Origin: RDYZ01 sp964518905
Lineage (GTDB): Bacteria; Cyanobacteriota; Cyanobacteriia; Cyanobacteriales; Geitlerinemataceae
Assembly (NCBI GenBank): GCA_964518905.1
Contig: CAZFJL010000018.1
Coordinates: 10,926-74,925, forward strand
Direction: 5' to 3'
DNA: 64,000 bases
Part shown: positions 7,967-16,207 of the stretch, one piece after another
How the letters are laid out: the number at the start of each line of letters is the position of its first letter
How positions within the stretch are numbered: the first letter of the stretch is position 1
Position numbers and translations under genes: made by a program
The notes under the pieces: model-generated
What the model saw: only the letters and a program-made list of their open reading frames with translations
What the model was told of the DNA's origin: nothing
Databases searched by the model: none

Positions 7967-8794
7967 TCAGGGCAAATGCGTCTGCTGGGATTGTGGGCTA
8001 GACGTGCCGGAGTCTAGGGATGGGGTTCTCTCTGGGTCATGAATTGCGGATTTTTGAGCGTTGGAGTGGGTGGAGAACGATTCGGGTTTGGGTTCAGCTT
8101 GGAAGGCTGGTCGCTCGACGCCGAGGGGCATTGAGGATTTGAAGAGAGAGGTGGCACACAGGGCGCACATCTGCCAGCGATCGAGTTCTGCGGGGGGGGT
8201 CAGGCAATGGCAGCGGGGACAGGCTTGTAGGTGGGGGGCATGGCGTTCGAGGCTGGATTTCCAGCGATCGATGGTTTGCTGAAGTTTGGGGTTGGTTTTG
8301 GGGTTGGTTTTGGGGTTGGTTTTGGGGTTGGGACGTTGAGCTGTGGGGTCTCTGGCTGTGGCAGGGGCATCGTCGGGGAGAATGTCCGGATTAAGGTTTG
8401 GGATGTTGAGGTTTGGGGGCGTGATTGGCCAGTGGCTCGGATGAGGCGTGGCTGTGGTCGAGGTGGGCGGGGATGGCGCTTGAGGGTGGGCTTGGCAGAG
8501 ATGGGGGGCGACTCGAAAGCGTAGGGTCTTGATGGTTAGCTGGGCGGGGAGGTTTGGGTGTAGGTGTTGCAGGATTTGATGGGTTTGAGCCGTGAGTTGC
8601 TGTGCCCAAATCGCTTGGCGGACGGCGATCGTCAGGCTATGACGTTCGTAGCGAATGGGTCGGGAGTTGGTGGCGATCTCAGATCCGAGAGCGATCGCCC
8701 AGGCGGTGATGATCGCGTCAAGCTGTTGTTGTTCTGGCGATCGAAAGCTGGGGCGTAGTGCCTTGATCAGAGAGGAGAGATCGGTTAAGTCCAT
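7967..8794 (-). CDS. dciA: DciA-like DUF721 protein with C-terminal zinc-ribbon-like motif
   Basis: From ATG 8794 (MDLTDLSSLIKALRPSF) there are 275 residues. Residues ~1-100 are a DUF721 domain: WAIALGSEIATNSRPIRYERHSLTIAV and WAQQLTAQTHQILQHL. DUF721 proteins include DciA, which recruits the replicative helicase DnaB in bacteria without DnaC, cyanobacteria included. A Pro/Thr/Asn-rich linker contains a PKTN repeat (four copies, 12-bp DNA period at 8286-8332). A CPRCHCLTPPAELDRWQMCALC motif near residue 195 suggests a zinc ribbon. The helicase-loader role is inferred from the family. Confidence 0.75.
   Translation of the reverse strand: MDLTDLSSLIKALRPSFRSPEQQQLDAIITAWAIALGSEIATNSRPIRYERHSLTIAVRQAIWAQQLTAQTHQILQHLHPNLPAQLTIKTLRFRVAPHLCQAHPQAPSPPTSTTATPHPSHWPITPPNLNIPNLNPDILPDDAPATARDPTAQRPNPKTNPKTNPKTNPKLQQTIDRWKSSLERHAPHLQACPRCHCLTPPAELDRWQMCALCATSLFKSSMPLGVERPAFQAEPKPESFSTHSNAQKSAIHDPERTPSLDSGTSSPQSQQTHLP
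8286..8332 (-). repeat. 12-bp tandem repeat inside the dciA linker
   Basis: The unit GGGGTTGGTTTT is repeated about four times without interruption and encodes Asn-Pro-Lys-Thr repeats. It is likely length-variable by slippage. Confidence 0.8.
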
Positions 8795-9020
8795 CGAAAA
8801 ATTCAACAAAAAGGGCGGGGCGTTGAGCGCGAAATGTATCGATCGATAGGCAAGCTTAACGATCTGTGCAATAAATAGTGCGATGGTGCTGCGATTTAAA
8901 CCTCTCCTGTGCGTGGTGGTTCAACGCCTGTGTCTGGCCGCCAATCGTCTGAAGCTTTGGGGGCACGCACCGCGATCGTCCGTTAGGCGGGCAAACTGAC
9001 GTTCTGGATTTTCTTCTGCC

Positions 9021-10217
9021 ATGAGCTTTTCTTCCCAATCCGAACGGATGAACGATAGTAACGAACGCGATGCTGCGGTTGCAACGGCGCTATACGCTGC
9101 CCTTGGCAGTTTGGACGTGCAGCTCGAAGCCGAGCTAGAACGCTATCGCGATGTTCGGCAGCGTCAGGACTCCGGCGATCGCCACGCGCTCGATCGTCCG
9201 GCGGTGATTCCCGAAGCCACGATCGCTGACGCCGCAATTCCGATTACGCCCGCAGCCGATCTGCTCCCAGAGGGACGCGACTCAGAGGGACGTGACTCAG
9301 GGGGAAGCGCGTTGGGAATTTCAGCTAGTCCGTTTGATCTGAATTCAGAAGAGGGTGACGATTTTGAACTCGGTGGCGATGCTGCCGATCTGTCCGGCCT
9401 GGATGTGTCGTCGAGTGATGCGAGTGCCGTCGGCGACGGTGAGGCGGGTTTGCCTGATGCGAATACGGCTCCCCCAGAGGGCTATCTCGCATCGTCCGAG
9501 GCGCTGCTCGCGAGCAATCGCAATCGACGTCGCAATACGCGCAAGGTTTCGCCGCTGGGGGTCGGCGGGGTGTTACTGCTCTTACTGGCGAGCGCGACGA
9601 TCGGCTATATCCTCGTCAATCCTGAAAGTCTCGATCGCCTGGGCTGGCGTGCCTGGTTTGATCGCGATGCCGATCAAACAGCGGAAGATCCCGATTCGAC
9701 TCCCGTTGCCGAAGCTGACGAGGGTCTACCCACCTCGCCAAATCTGGCCGCCGAAGAATTTGTCGATATTCAAATTGATACCTTAAGTGAACTGGCCGCA
9801 CCGGCGACGCCAACGCCCTCACCCGCACCGACGCCCGCGCCGACGCCGACGCCTGCCGCCGACCAAAACTCGATCGACAACCTAGCCAACGCCCTCGCAC
9901 CCCAGACCAACCCCGCAGGCTCGCCCGCACCGGGTGCAACTCCCGCCCCAGCAGCACCCGCCCCGACAAACGCCATGCCCCCCTTGCCCGAGGTCACCGC
10001 AGACCCGAATTACACCGGGTTTTATCTAGTGGTGGTCAATGAAGGCAACGCGACGGCACTCGCGCGGATTCAAGCCAGCAATCCCGAGGCATATTTTGAG
10101 CAGATTGCAGGGGCTCGGCGGATTCAGGTCGGTGCTTATGATCGTTTGGCGATCGCCCAAGAAGTGGTCGATCGTCTCAACGCCCAAGGTTTACCGGCTC
10201 AGGTCTACCGCCCCTAG
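9021..10217 (+). CDS. Single-pass membrane protein with SPOR-like C-terminal domain
   Basis: The product has 398 residues: an acidic cytoplasmic region of ~170, one membrane helix near 175-195 (GVGGVLLLLLASATIGYIL), a periplasmic Pro/Ala/Thr-rich linker (~265-330) and a ~65-residue C-terminal domain beginning YTGFYLVVVNEGNATAL and containing ARRIQVGAYDRLAIAQEVV. The end resembles a SPOR peptidoglycan-binding fold. Such proteins typically bind denuded glycan at division sites. It is divergent from dciA and 70 bp upstream of murF, which fits a cell-wall role. No clear Shine-Dalgarno fixes the start; M10 at 9048 is possible. Confidence 0.65.
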   Translation: MSFSSQSERMNDSNERDAAVATALYAALGSLDVQLEAELERYRDVRQRQDSGDRHALDRPAVIPEATIADAAIPITPAADLLPEGRDSEGRDSGGSALGISASPFDLNSEEGDDFELGGDAADLSGLDVSSSDASAVGDGEAGLPDANTAPPEGYLASSEALLASNRNRRRNTRKVSPLGVGGVLLLLLASATIGYILVNPESLDRLGWRAWFDRDADQTAEDPDSTPVAEADEGLPTSPNLAAEEFVDIQIDTLSELAAPATPTPSPAPTPAPTPTPAADQNSIDNLANALAPQTNPAGSPAPGATPAPAAPAPTNAMPPLPEVTADPNYTGFYLVVVNEGNATALARIQASNPEAYFEQIAGARRIQVGAYDRLAIAQEVVDRLNAQGLPAQVYRP

Positions 10218-10287
10218 CGTTCGCTCTTCAACTTGATCCATCCCTTGTCCAACGCATTGTTAACCCGTTAACCAGGCTCCATCTTCG

Positions 10288-11697
10288 ATGCAAATTGCAC
10301 TTTCAACTTTGATCGACGTGGTGCAGGCCACCTCGCACACGCTGAACGATCGCGACGATCTCGCGACGCCGATCGCGACGCGCATCACGACCGATAGCCG
10401 CGAGCTGCGGGCGGGCGATGTGTTTGTGGCGCTGCGGGGCGAGACGTTTGATGGGCATCGGTTTGTTGAGGGGGCGATCGCGGCGGGGGCGATCGTGGCG
10501 ATCGTCGATCGGCGGATTGAACTGGCGACACCGGGCGAAACGCTACCGCAAATCGTCGTCGAAAATACGCTCGCGGCCTACCAGGCGATCGCCCGCTGGT
10601 GGCGTGACACGCTCGGAACCACGACGATCGGCATTACCGGCTCGGTCGGTAAAACCACGACGAAAGAACTGATCGCCGCTGTCCTGAGTCGTGACGGCTT
10701 GGTACTGAAAACCCAGAAAAATTACAACAACGAAATCGGCGTCCCCAAAACCTTGCTCGATCTGACACCCGATCATAAATATGCGGTCGTCGAAATGGCG
10801 ATGCGCGGTGAGGGACAGATTGCCGAGTTGGCGCGAATCGCTCGCCCGGATGTGGCCGTAATTGTCAACGTGGGGACGGCGCATATTGGTTTGCTCGGAT
10901 CGCGAGAGGCGATCGCGCGGGCGAAATGCGAGCTGTTGGCGGAGCTACCCGAGACCAGTACGGCGGTGCTCAATGCCGACAATGCCTTACTGATGTCCAC
11001 GGCGGCGACGGTGTGGTCTGGGGCGACGGTGACCTACGGTTTCGAGGCGGGGGATCTGCGCGGCCAGATGACCGGCGAGCAGTTAACTGTGTCAGACCCG
11101 ATCGCTCAAACCGTGCCGTTACCGTTACCCGGTCAGCACAACGCGAGCAATTACTTAGCCGCGATCGCGGTTGCGTCAGTGTTGGGACTGGATCTAACGG
11201 ATTTAGCGCAGGGAATCCATGTCGATTTACCTGGGGGTCGCGCCAAGCGGATTACGCTCGCCAACGATATAGTTTTGCTCGATGAGACGTATAACGCTGG
11301 GTTGGAATCGATGTTGGCGGCGATCGATCTGCTGGCCGAAACGCCGGGAACGCGACGAATTGCGGTGTTGGGAACGATGAAAGAATTGGGCGATCAAACG
11401 CTGGAATTCCATCGGCAGGTGGGGCAAGCGGTGGTCGATCGTGGTTTAGACGGCGTGTTGATCGTGGCGGAACCGGACGCGGCGGCAGCGATGATGGAGG
11501 CGATCGATCCGGCGGTGACTCCGTGCGTGGTGGAAACGGAGGAAACCGACGCGGCGCGATCGCGCGTGACGGAAAAGCTAGTCGAAATGCTGCAACCCGG
11601 CGATCGGGTCTTGCTCAAGGCGTCCCATTCGGTGGCACTCGATCACGTCGTGGCTGCTTTGGTCGATCGGCTGGGTTTGGCCGAGGGTTCGATTTAG
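10288..11697 (+). CDS. murF: UDP-N-acetylmuramoyl-tripeptide--D-alanyl-D-alanine ligase
   Basis: The product has 469 residues, typical for MurF. The N-terminal domain has TDSRELRAGDVFVALRGE, the UDP-MurNAc-tripeptide binding part. The central ATPase P-loop is TIGITGSVGKTTTKEL near residue 115, with KNYNNEIGVP following. The C-terminal ligase domain includes LDETYNAGLESMLAAID and AVLGTMKELGD. It adds D-Ala-D-Ala to the UDP-linked tripeptide in the cytoplasm, the last step in making the peptidoglycan monomer. It works downstream of Ddl, which is encoded at 35.5 kb. Confidence 0.95.
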   Translation: MQIALSTLIDVVQATSHTLNDRDDLATPIATRITTDSRELRAGDVFVALRGETFDGHRFVEGAIAAGAIVAIVDRRIELATPGETLPQIVVENTLAAYQAIARWWRDTLGTTTIGITGSVGKTTTKELIAAVLSRDGLVLKTQKNYNNEIGVPKTLLDLTPDHKYAVVEMAMRGEGQIAELARIARPDVAVIVNVGTAHIGLLGSREAIARAKCELLAELPETSTAVLNADNALLMSTAATVWSGATVTYGFEAGDLRGQMTGEQLTVSDPIAQTVPLPLPGQHNASNYLAAIAVASVLGLDLTDLAQGIHVDLPGGRAKRITLANDIVLLDETYNAGLESMLAAIDLLAETPGTRRIAVLGTMKELGDQTLEFHRQVGQAVVDRGLDGVLIVAEPDAAAAMMEAIDPAVTPCVVETEETDAARSRVTEKLVEMLQPGDRVLLKASHSVALDHVVAALVDRLGLAEGSI

Positions 11698-11774
11698 GAT
11701 AAATTCCCTACACCATCGTCAGCAAGTTTTGTAAACTTTGGGTTAACCCCGCTTGTTCGATCGAGGAGAAACCG

Positions 11775-13091
11775 TTGACCCCGTCCTATCTTGCCCCCTT
11801 TGCCAAACGCCGCCAAGACTTCCTCGCCGCGATCGGCGACGGTACGGCGATCCTCCGCAGCGCCCCGATGGCCGTAATGCACAACGATGTCGAATATAAT
11901 TTTCGCCAAGACAGCAATTTTTTCTACCTAACCGGATTCAACGAAGCCAACGCCGTCGCCGTCTTCGCGCCGCACCACGACGAACATCAGTATATTTTGT
12001 TCGTTGAACCGAAGGATATCAAAGCCGAAATTTGGACGGGGTATCGCACCGGTGTCGAAGCCGCCCAGGAAAAATACGGCGCGGATATCGCCTACCCGAT
12101 CGCCGAGCTCGCGGAACATTTGCCGCAATACCTCAAACCCGCCGATCGCATCCTCTACCGCTTTGGCCATGACGAGGCATTTAACACCGAGGTGATCGGC
12201 TTTTGGCAGCGGTTGTTACGGCGTCGCGATCGCGATGGCTATGCACCGGTGGCGATCGAAGATCCGTCGGACTATCTCCACTCGATGCGTCTGATCAAAG
12301 ACCCCAGCGAACTGCAACACATGCGCCGCGCCGCCGAAATTGCCGCCGAAGCGCACAACCTGGCGCGGACGATCGCCCAGCCCGGTATGTACGAATACGA
12401 AGTGCAGGCGGCGATGGAGCATATTTTCGCCAAGCAGGGCGGCGGCATCGCCTATCCGTCGATCGTCGCCTCCGGTGGTAATAGCTGCATTTTGCACTAC
12501 GTCGAAAACAATCAGCGCCTGGGCGAAACCGATTTGCTGCTGATCGACGCCGGTTGCTCGGTGGGTTACTACAACTCCGATATTACGCGCACGTTTCCCG
12601 TCGGTGGCACGTTTACGCCAGAGCAAAAAGCGATCTACGAAATCGTGCTCGAAGCGCAACTCGCCGCGATCGACTGCGTTGCCCCCGGTATTCCCTACAA
12701 CGAACACCACGACGCCGCCGTTCGTGTCATCGTCGAAGGCTTGCTCGACCTCGGGCTACTCGCAGGCGACATCGACGAAATCATCACCGAGAAAAAATAC
12801 AAGCCGTTTTATATGCACTCCACCGGCCACTGGCTCGGGCTGGATGTGCATGATGTGGGGGCATACAAATACGGCGAAGACTGGCAGGAACTCGCGGCGG
12901 GCAATGTGCTGACTGTGGAGCCGGGGATTTATATTTCGCCGTATATCGAGCCGATCGAGGGTCAGCCGGAGGTCGATCCGAAGTGGCACGGCATCGGGGT
13001 GCGGATTGAGGATGATGTCTTGGTGACGGAGACGGGGCTGGAAATCCTGACGGAGGCCGTACCGAAGTCGGTGGCCGCGATGGAGCGTTGA
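11775..13091 (+). CDS. pepP: Xaa-Pro aminopeptidase (M24B)
   Basis: The 438-residue protein starts from a TTG at 11775 preceded by GAGGAG at 11763-11768. The N-terminal domain has PMAVMHNDVEYNFRQDSNFFYLTGF, typical of aminopeptidase P. The pita-bread catalytic domain shows the metal ligands in DAGCSVGYYNSDITRTFP (two Asp), HSTGHWLGLDVHD (His), VEPGIYI (Glu) and RIEDDVLV (Glu). It removes N-terminal residues ahead of proline in the cytoplasm. An IS200/IS605-type hairpin begins within 5 bp of the stop codon. Confidence 0.93.
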   Translation: MTPSYLAPFAKRRQDFLAAIGDGTAILRSAPMAVMHNDVEYNFRQDSNFFYLTGFNEANAVAVFAPHHDEHQYILFVEPKDIKAEIWTGYRTGVEAAQEKYGADIAYPIAELAEHLPQYLKPADRILYRFGHDEAFNTEVIGFWQRLLRRRDRDGYAPVAIEDPSDYLHSMRLIKDPSELQHMRRAAEIAAEAHNLARTIAQPGMYEYEVQAAMEHIFAKQGGGIAYPSIVASGGNSCILHYVENNQRLGETDLLLIDAGCSVGYYNSDITRTFPVGGTFTPEQKAIYEIVLEAQLAAIDCVAPGIPYNEHHDAAVRVIVEGLLDLGLLAGDIDEIITEKKYKPFYMHSTGHWLGLDVHDVGAYKYGEDWQELAAGNVLTVEPGIYISPYIEPIEGQPEVDPKWHGIGVRIEDDVLVTETGLEILTEAVPKSVAAMER

Positions 13092-13093
13092 CA

Positions 13094-13500
13094 CTCCCCA
13101 GCCTAAAGGCGTGGGGATTCTTGGTTCAACGAAACCACTTAATCAAAGTACCTTGCAGTGCTTCAACCAGAGGTGGGATTCTCCCCAAGCGTAAATTCGG
13201 GTATGCCCTACCCTATTCGCATTACTGCGAGTTCTTTTTTTTTGACCTGAAACAATTTGTTTCAAAAACTGGTTGTCTAGCTCCCATGAATCTTTTACCC
13301 ACTGCTGGGGGAAACTAGAACTGTGCAGCAGAACCGCATAGATTCAATTGTCAAGGTTCAGTGTTCTGCCGTTAAGCAACTAGGTTTTTAGACAGGTTGT
13401 TTACCTTTTCCTGTTACTGAAAAGAGTAGCAGGCTCAGATATCAGATATCAATAGACAACCCACCAAAAGCCGTCCTAGAATGACGGGGTTTTAAACCCA
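13094..13500. mobile_element. Transposase-less IS200/IS605-type element remnant
   Basis: The left end has hairpin CCCCAGCCTAAAGGCGTGGGG (13096-13116), as at ends of IS200/IS605-family elements in cyanobacteria. The right end has CCGTCCTAGAATGACGGGGT (13471-13490) followed by TTTAAACCCA, another end-type hairpin. No tnpA or tnpB lies between, so this looks like a ~0.4-kb non-autonomous or deleted element. The rest of 13092-13631 shows no gene. Confidence 0.55.
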
Positions 13501-13631
13501 GTTTTTCGATAACGGCGCAATCGGTCTCGTGTGGGGTGGCTCAAGCGGTTACAGCCGGAGCAATTGTAGGATAGAGGCGAATTTAACCAATTCATCTTTG
13601 GCTAATTTATTACTCAAGCCCCAAACAGGCT

Positions 13632-14225
13632 GTGGATGCCATGGTATACAAACGGTTGCAGGATGGTGAAATGCGGGTGCAAAAACAGGAACAAGGCAAA
13701 ATCCAAGGCCAATATGATGATCAATCTCACGATCGATTGTTGATGCATCCGCTAGGCACGGTGGCCTTGGGCGCGATCGCCAGCGTCATCACGGCCTGCA
13801 ATATCAGCCAGCCGCCCAGCTCCTCCGCGACGAGTGGCGGCATGACTTTACCGCTAACCGAAAACGCGACAACTCCTGCGCCGGTGTCACCAGCGGATCA
13901 GGAACCGATGCCGGTGGTCGATCGGGTGATCCAGTATCCGAATGCGCCGCTGCCGGTGCAGGTGTTCGAGGTGGTGTCACTGACGGCGGATCAGGTGAAT
14001 GCGCTGAATGGGATGTATCAGCAGTTTGCGAAAGTGGATGCGCGGACGGAGCCGATCGCGCCGGGAAGTGCGACGGTGTATAACGAGTGGGCGGCGCTGT
14101 GTCTGGGTGAGGAAAATCAGGCGGGGTGTCCGAAGTCGGCGGCGCACCAGTTGATTAGCTATGGCGAGTTTTGGCAGGCGAATCAGTTGGTCACGTCGGG
14201 GGGCTGGGTGTTGTACAAGCCGTAG
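13632..14225 (+). CDS. Putative lipoprotein of unknown function
   Basis: The frame gives 197 residues from a GTG at 13632, but other starts are possible (ATG at 13641, 13671 or 13743). LGTVALGAIASVITACN near residue 40-56 resembles a lipoprotein signal with a lipobox ending in Cys. If so, the mature protein begins at that Cys and the shorter starts are more plausible. The C-terminal ~90 residues contain VFEVVSLTADQVNALNGMYQQF and a Cys pair (CLGEENQAGC). I do not recognise the family. Confidence 0.5.
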   Translation: MDAMVYKRLQDGEMRVQKQEQGKIQGQYDDQSHDRLLMHPLGTVALGAIASVITACNISQPPSSSATSGGMTLPLTENATTPAPVSPADQEPMPVVDRVIQYPNAPLPVQVFEVVSLTADQVNALNGMYQQFAKVDARTEPIAPGSATVYNEWAALCLGEENQAGCPKSAAHQLISYGEFWQANQLVTSGGWVLYKP

Positions 14226-14318
14226 GTGCGATCGAGTATCGTGAGTTAAGGCAATGAGGGACTGACGCCAAGGCCATTAATACATCAATTCTGAGAGCTG
14301 GTTTATGGAGGGGAAGCG

Positions 14319-14651
14319 ATGAAACTTCACGAGATTGAGTGGGAAGATGATCGACTTGCGGCGTTTTGCGATCGCTGGGATGTGATCGAGTTTTCGCTGT
14401 TTGGGTCGATTTTGCGCGATGATTTTCGAGCAGATAGTGATGTAGATGTGCTGGTGGATTTTGCAGCGGGGGCGCGACGAACATTGTTTGACCTCGTGGC
14501 GATGGAGTTGGAGTTGATAGAGTTATTTGGGCGTGATGTGGATTTGTTGACGCGGGGCGGGATTGAGAGCAGTTCAAATTATTTGCGTCGTCAGGAAATT
14601 TTGTCGAGTGTGCGGAGTATCTATGAATCGCGATCTACAGTCTCTGCTTGA
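14319..14651 (+). CDS. mntA: MntA-type nucleotidyltransferase antitoxin
   Basis: This 110-residue minimal nucleotidyltransferase has the signature FSLFGSILRDDFRADSDVDV: the GS motif, then D-x-D, here DVDVLVDF. In MntA/HepT systems this enzyme transfers AMP to the tyrosine of the HEPN toxin motif and so silences it. The gene overlaps the downstream HEPN gene by 29 bp, the usual operon order. A purine-rich GGAGGGGAAGCG precedes ATG 14319. The pair opens the 14.3-23 kb accessory island. Confidence 0.88.
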   Translation: MKLHEIEWEDDRLAAFCDRWDVIEFSLFGSILRDDFRADSDVDVLVDFAAGARRTLFDLVAMELELIELFGRDVDLLTRGGIESSSNYLRRQEILSSVRSIYESRSTVSA

Positions 14652-14961
14652 CATGTTGCAGTCGGCGCGATTAGCGGTTGACTATCTGCGTGGCCGATCG
14701 CGTCAAGAGTTATCGCAAGAGCTTCAGCTTCAGGATGCGGTGGTCAGACGGTTGACGATTGTTGGTGAGGCGGCGAATCGGGTGTCGGAGCCTATGCGCG
14801 ATCGGCTGTCCGGAATTCCGTGGGTGATGCTTCGCGGGATGCGAAATCGTTTAGTGCATGAGTATGACGGCGTGAATTTGGATATTGTTTGGGAGACAGT
14901 CAGGGAAAATTTGCCGGGACTGATTGTTGAGCTAGAGCGGGTAGTTCCACAATCCGAGTGA
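14623..14961 (+). CDS. hepT: HepT-type HEPN RNase toxin (DUF86)
   Basis: From the ATG at 14623 (MNRDLQSLLDMLQSARLAV) the product has 112 residues. The HEPN catalytic motif R-x4-H-x-Y is present as RNRLVHEY near residue 82. LTIVGEAANRVSEPMRDRL and IPWVMLRGM are typical DUF86 segments. HEPN toxins of this family cut RNA, and adenylylation of the motif Tyr by the MntA partner blocks them. The open frame extends upstream into mntA, but 14623 gives the conserved N-terminus. Confidence 0.88.
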   Translation: MNRDLQSLLDMLQSARLAVDYLRGRSRQELSQELQLQDAVVRRLTIVGEAANRVSEPMRDRLSGIPWVMLRGMRNRLVHEYDGVNLDIVWETVRENLPGLIVELERVVPQSE

Positions 14962-14994
14962 GGCTTGTTTCGGCGACAAGGTTGACGATCGCAC

Positions 14995-15594
14995 TTATTC
15001 TGAATCACCCGGTTGGGGTTCCGGTTCTGGATTGAGTGCAACGTCTTCGTAAATCTCGGCCACAGCGCAGGCAAAATCGAGGCTATGAAAGGGGACGGTT
15101 TCGCCTGCGCTGTAGGCTTCAAAGTTCCAGGCACGATCGCTGGTGCGGCGAAAGATTTCGATGTCCTCGCGGGTTTGGTTGATGAGGACGTATTCCTGGA
15201 GGCTGTCGAGTTCGCGGTAGTGGTGGAATTTTTGGCCGCGATCGAAGGCTTCGGTGCTGTCGGAGAGGATTTCGATGATCAGTTTGGGGTGTTGTTTGTA
15301 GTAGCGGGTGTCGCGATCGCGCGGGTCGCAGGTGACGAGTAGGTCGGGGTAGTAGAAGCGGTTGGCGGTGTCGATGCGGACTTTCATGTCGGAGCTATAG
15401 GTGCGACAGCCTTGTTTGCGAGCGATCGGTAGGAGAAGTGCGGTGAGGTTCGCGGCGATCGTGACGTGTTCGTCGCTGGCTCCGGCCATGGCGAAGACTT
15501 CGCCGTCGTGATATTCGTGTTTGATGGGTGAGTTGGCTTCGCCGCTGAGGTAGTCGTCGGGGGTGAGATAGGCGCGATCGGGTTGGGCAATCAT
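14995..15594 (-). CDS. Uma2 family endonuclease-like protein (copy 1)
   Basis: This 199-residue protein belongs to Uma2 (DUF820), a PD-(D/E)XK nuclease-fold family greatly expanded in cyanobacteria. It has LTPDDYLSGEANSPIKHEYH, then YYPDLLVTCDPRD (catalytic Asp) and PKLIIEILSDSTEAFDRGQK (E-x-L pattern). Targets of Uma2 proteins are unknown. It is a close paralogue of the copy at 21190-21753: both begin MIAQPDR and share HEYHDGEVFAMAG. It converges on hepT with a 33-bp spacer. Confidence 0.85.
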   Translation of the reverse strand: MIAQPDRAYLTPDDYLSGEANSPIKHEYHDGEVFAMAGASDEHVTIAANLTALLLPIARKQGCRTYSSDMKVRIDTANRFYYPDLLVTCDPRDRDTRYYKQHPKLIIEILSDSTEAFDRGQKFHHYRELDSLQEYVLINQTREDIEIFRRTSDRAWNFEAYSAGETVPFHSLDFACAVAEIYEDVALNPEPEPQPGDSE

Positions 15595-15638
15595 GATCGG
15601 GGCTTGTGTAAGTTGAGCGGGGGTGAATTTCGCGTCAA

Positions 15639-15884
15639 TTAGGCATCGACCATCACGGGTTGGGGAAGCTGAAGCTCGGCGACGATCGGCAAGGTGAAGG
15701 GGTGATCGAGGCGTTTGGAGAAGAAGAGGATCTCGATCGCTTCGATCGCGTCGGTGTCGGGGTTGAGGCGCACGAGGATTTCATCGTCGAGTTCTTCCAT
15801 TTCCTGTTCGCCGTAGGGGGGGCATTTGTGGATAAACAGGATGTCGCCTTCGCGATCGTATTTGATGGTCAGTCCATTAATCAT
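15639..15884 (-). CDS. DUF2283 family protein (probable antitoxin-like partner)
   Basis: The 81-residue product from ATG 15884 (MINGLTIKYDREGDILFI) has the DUF2283 pattern: a short beta-rich N-terminus with Y-D-x-E-x-D, then ELDDEILVRLNPDTDAIEAIEI. DUF2283 proteins are commonly found beside small toxin-like genes. Here the start overlaps the stop of the upstream gene by 4 bp (ATGA), so the two are translationally coupled. An antitoxin role is an inference from this arrangement. Confidence 0.75.
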   Translation of the reverse strand: MINGLTIKYDREGDILFIHKCPPYGEQEMEELDDEILVRLNPDTDAIEAIEILFFSKRLDHPFTLPIVAELQLPQPVMVDA

Positions 15885-16207
15885 GTTCTGTACTGTTTGT
15901 GTTTCGGGAGTTTTCGCATGGTGTAGGCCGTGATAATCCAATGTTGATCAAGGTCGCTTTGGCTAACGACGATAACAATCATGTAACGGCCTGTCCTGAT
16001 CGTATCGAACCATTTGACGAACTGTTGAGCTTCGGGGTCGCTTTTACTGGGGAAGATTCGATCGGGGTTCGCGAGGGTCGCGGTGATTTCGGTGCGGAGG
16101 TCAGGCCAGGTGCGTGGATGTTGCTCGATGATGTGTTGAGCGCGGGGTATGGAGAGGGTGATGTTGGCGTTGAGGTGGGGACAGTGGAAGGTGGCGGCTG
16201 TGGTCAT
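15881..16207 (-). CDS. Small BECR/RelE-like protein (putative toxin)
   Basis: The product has 108 residues. SIPRAQHIIEQHPRTWPDL, then LANPDRIF, then WFDTIRTGRYMIVIVVSQSD and HWIITAYTMRKLPKHKQYR. A histidine-containing first helix, an NPD-I segment, a central beta sheet and a C-terminal I-T-A-Y strand resemble the phage/prophage BECR (barnase-EndoU-ColicinD-RelE) nucleases. That assignment is from pattern memory only. It overlaps the DUF2283 gene by 4 bp. Its own ATG overlaps the stop of a WD40-tail fragment (16204-16365). Confidence 0.6.
   Translation of the reverse strand: MTTAATFHCPHLNANITLSIPRAQHIIEQHPRTWPDLRTEITATLANPDRIFPSKSDPEAQQFVKWFDTIRTGRYMIVIVVSQSDLDQHWIITAYTMRKLPKHKQYRT

Noticed and set aside
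13500..13631. Possible tRNA after the IS-like element
   Set aside because: No T-loop GTTCGAATCC-like sequence or acceptor pairing could be found.
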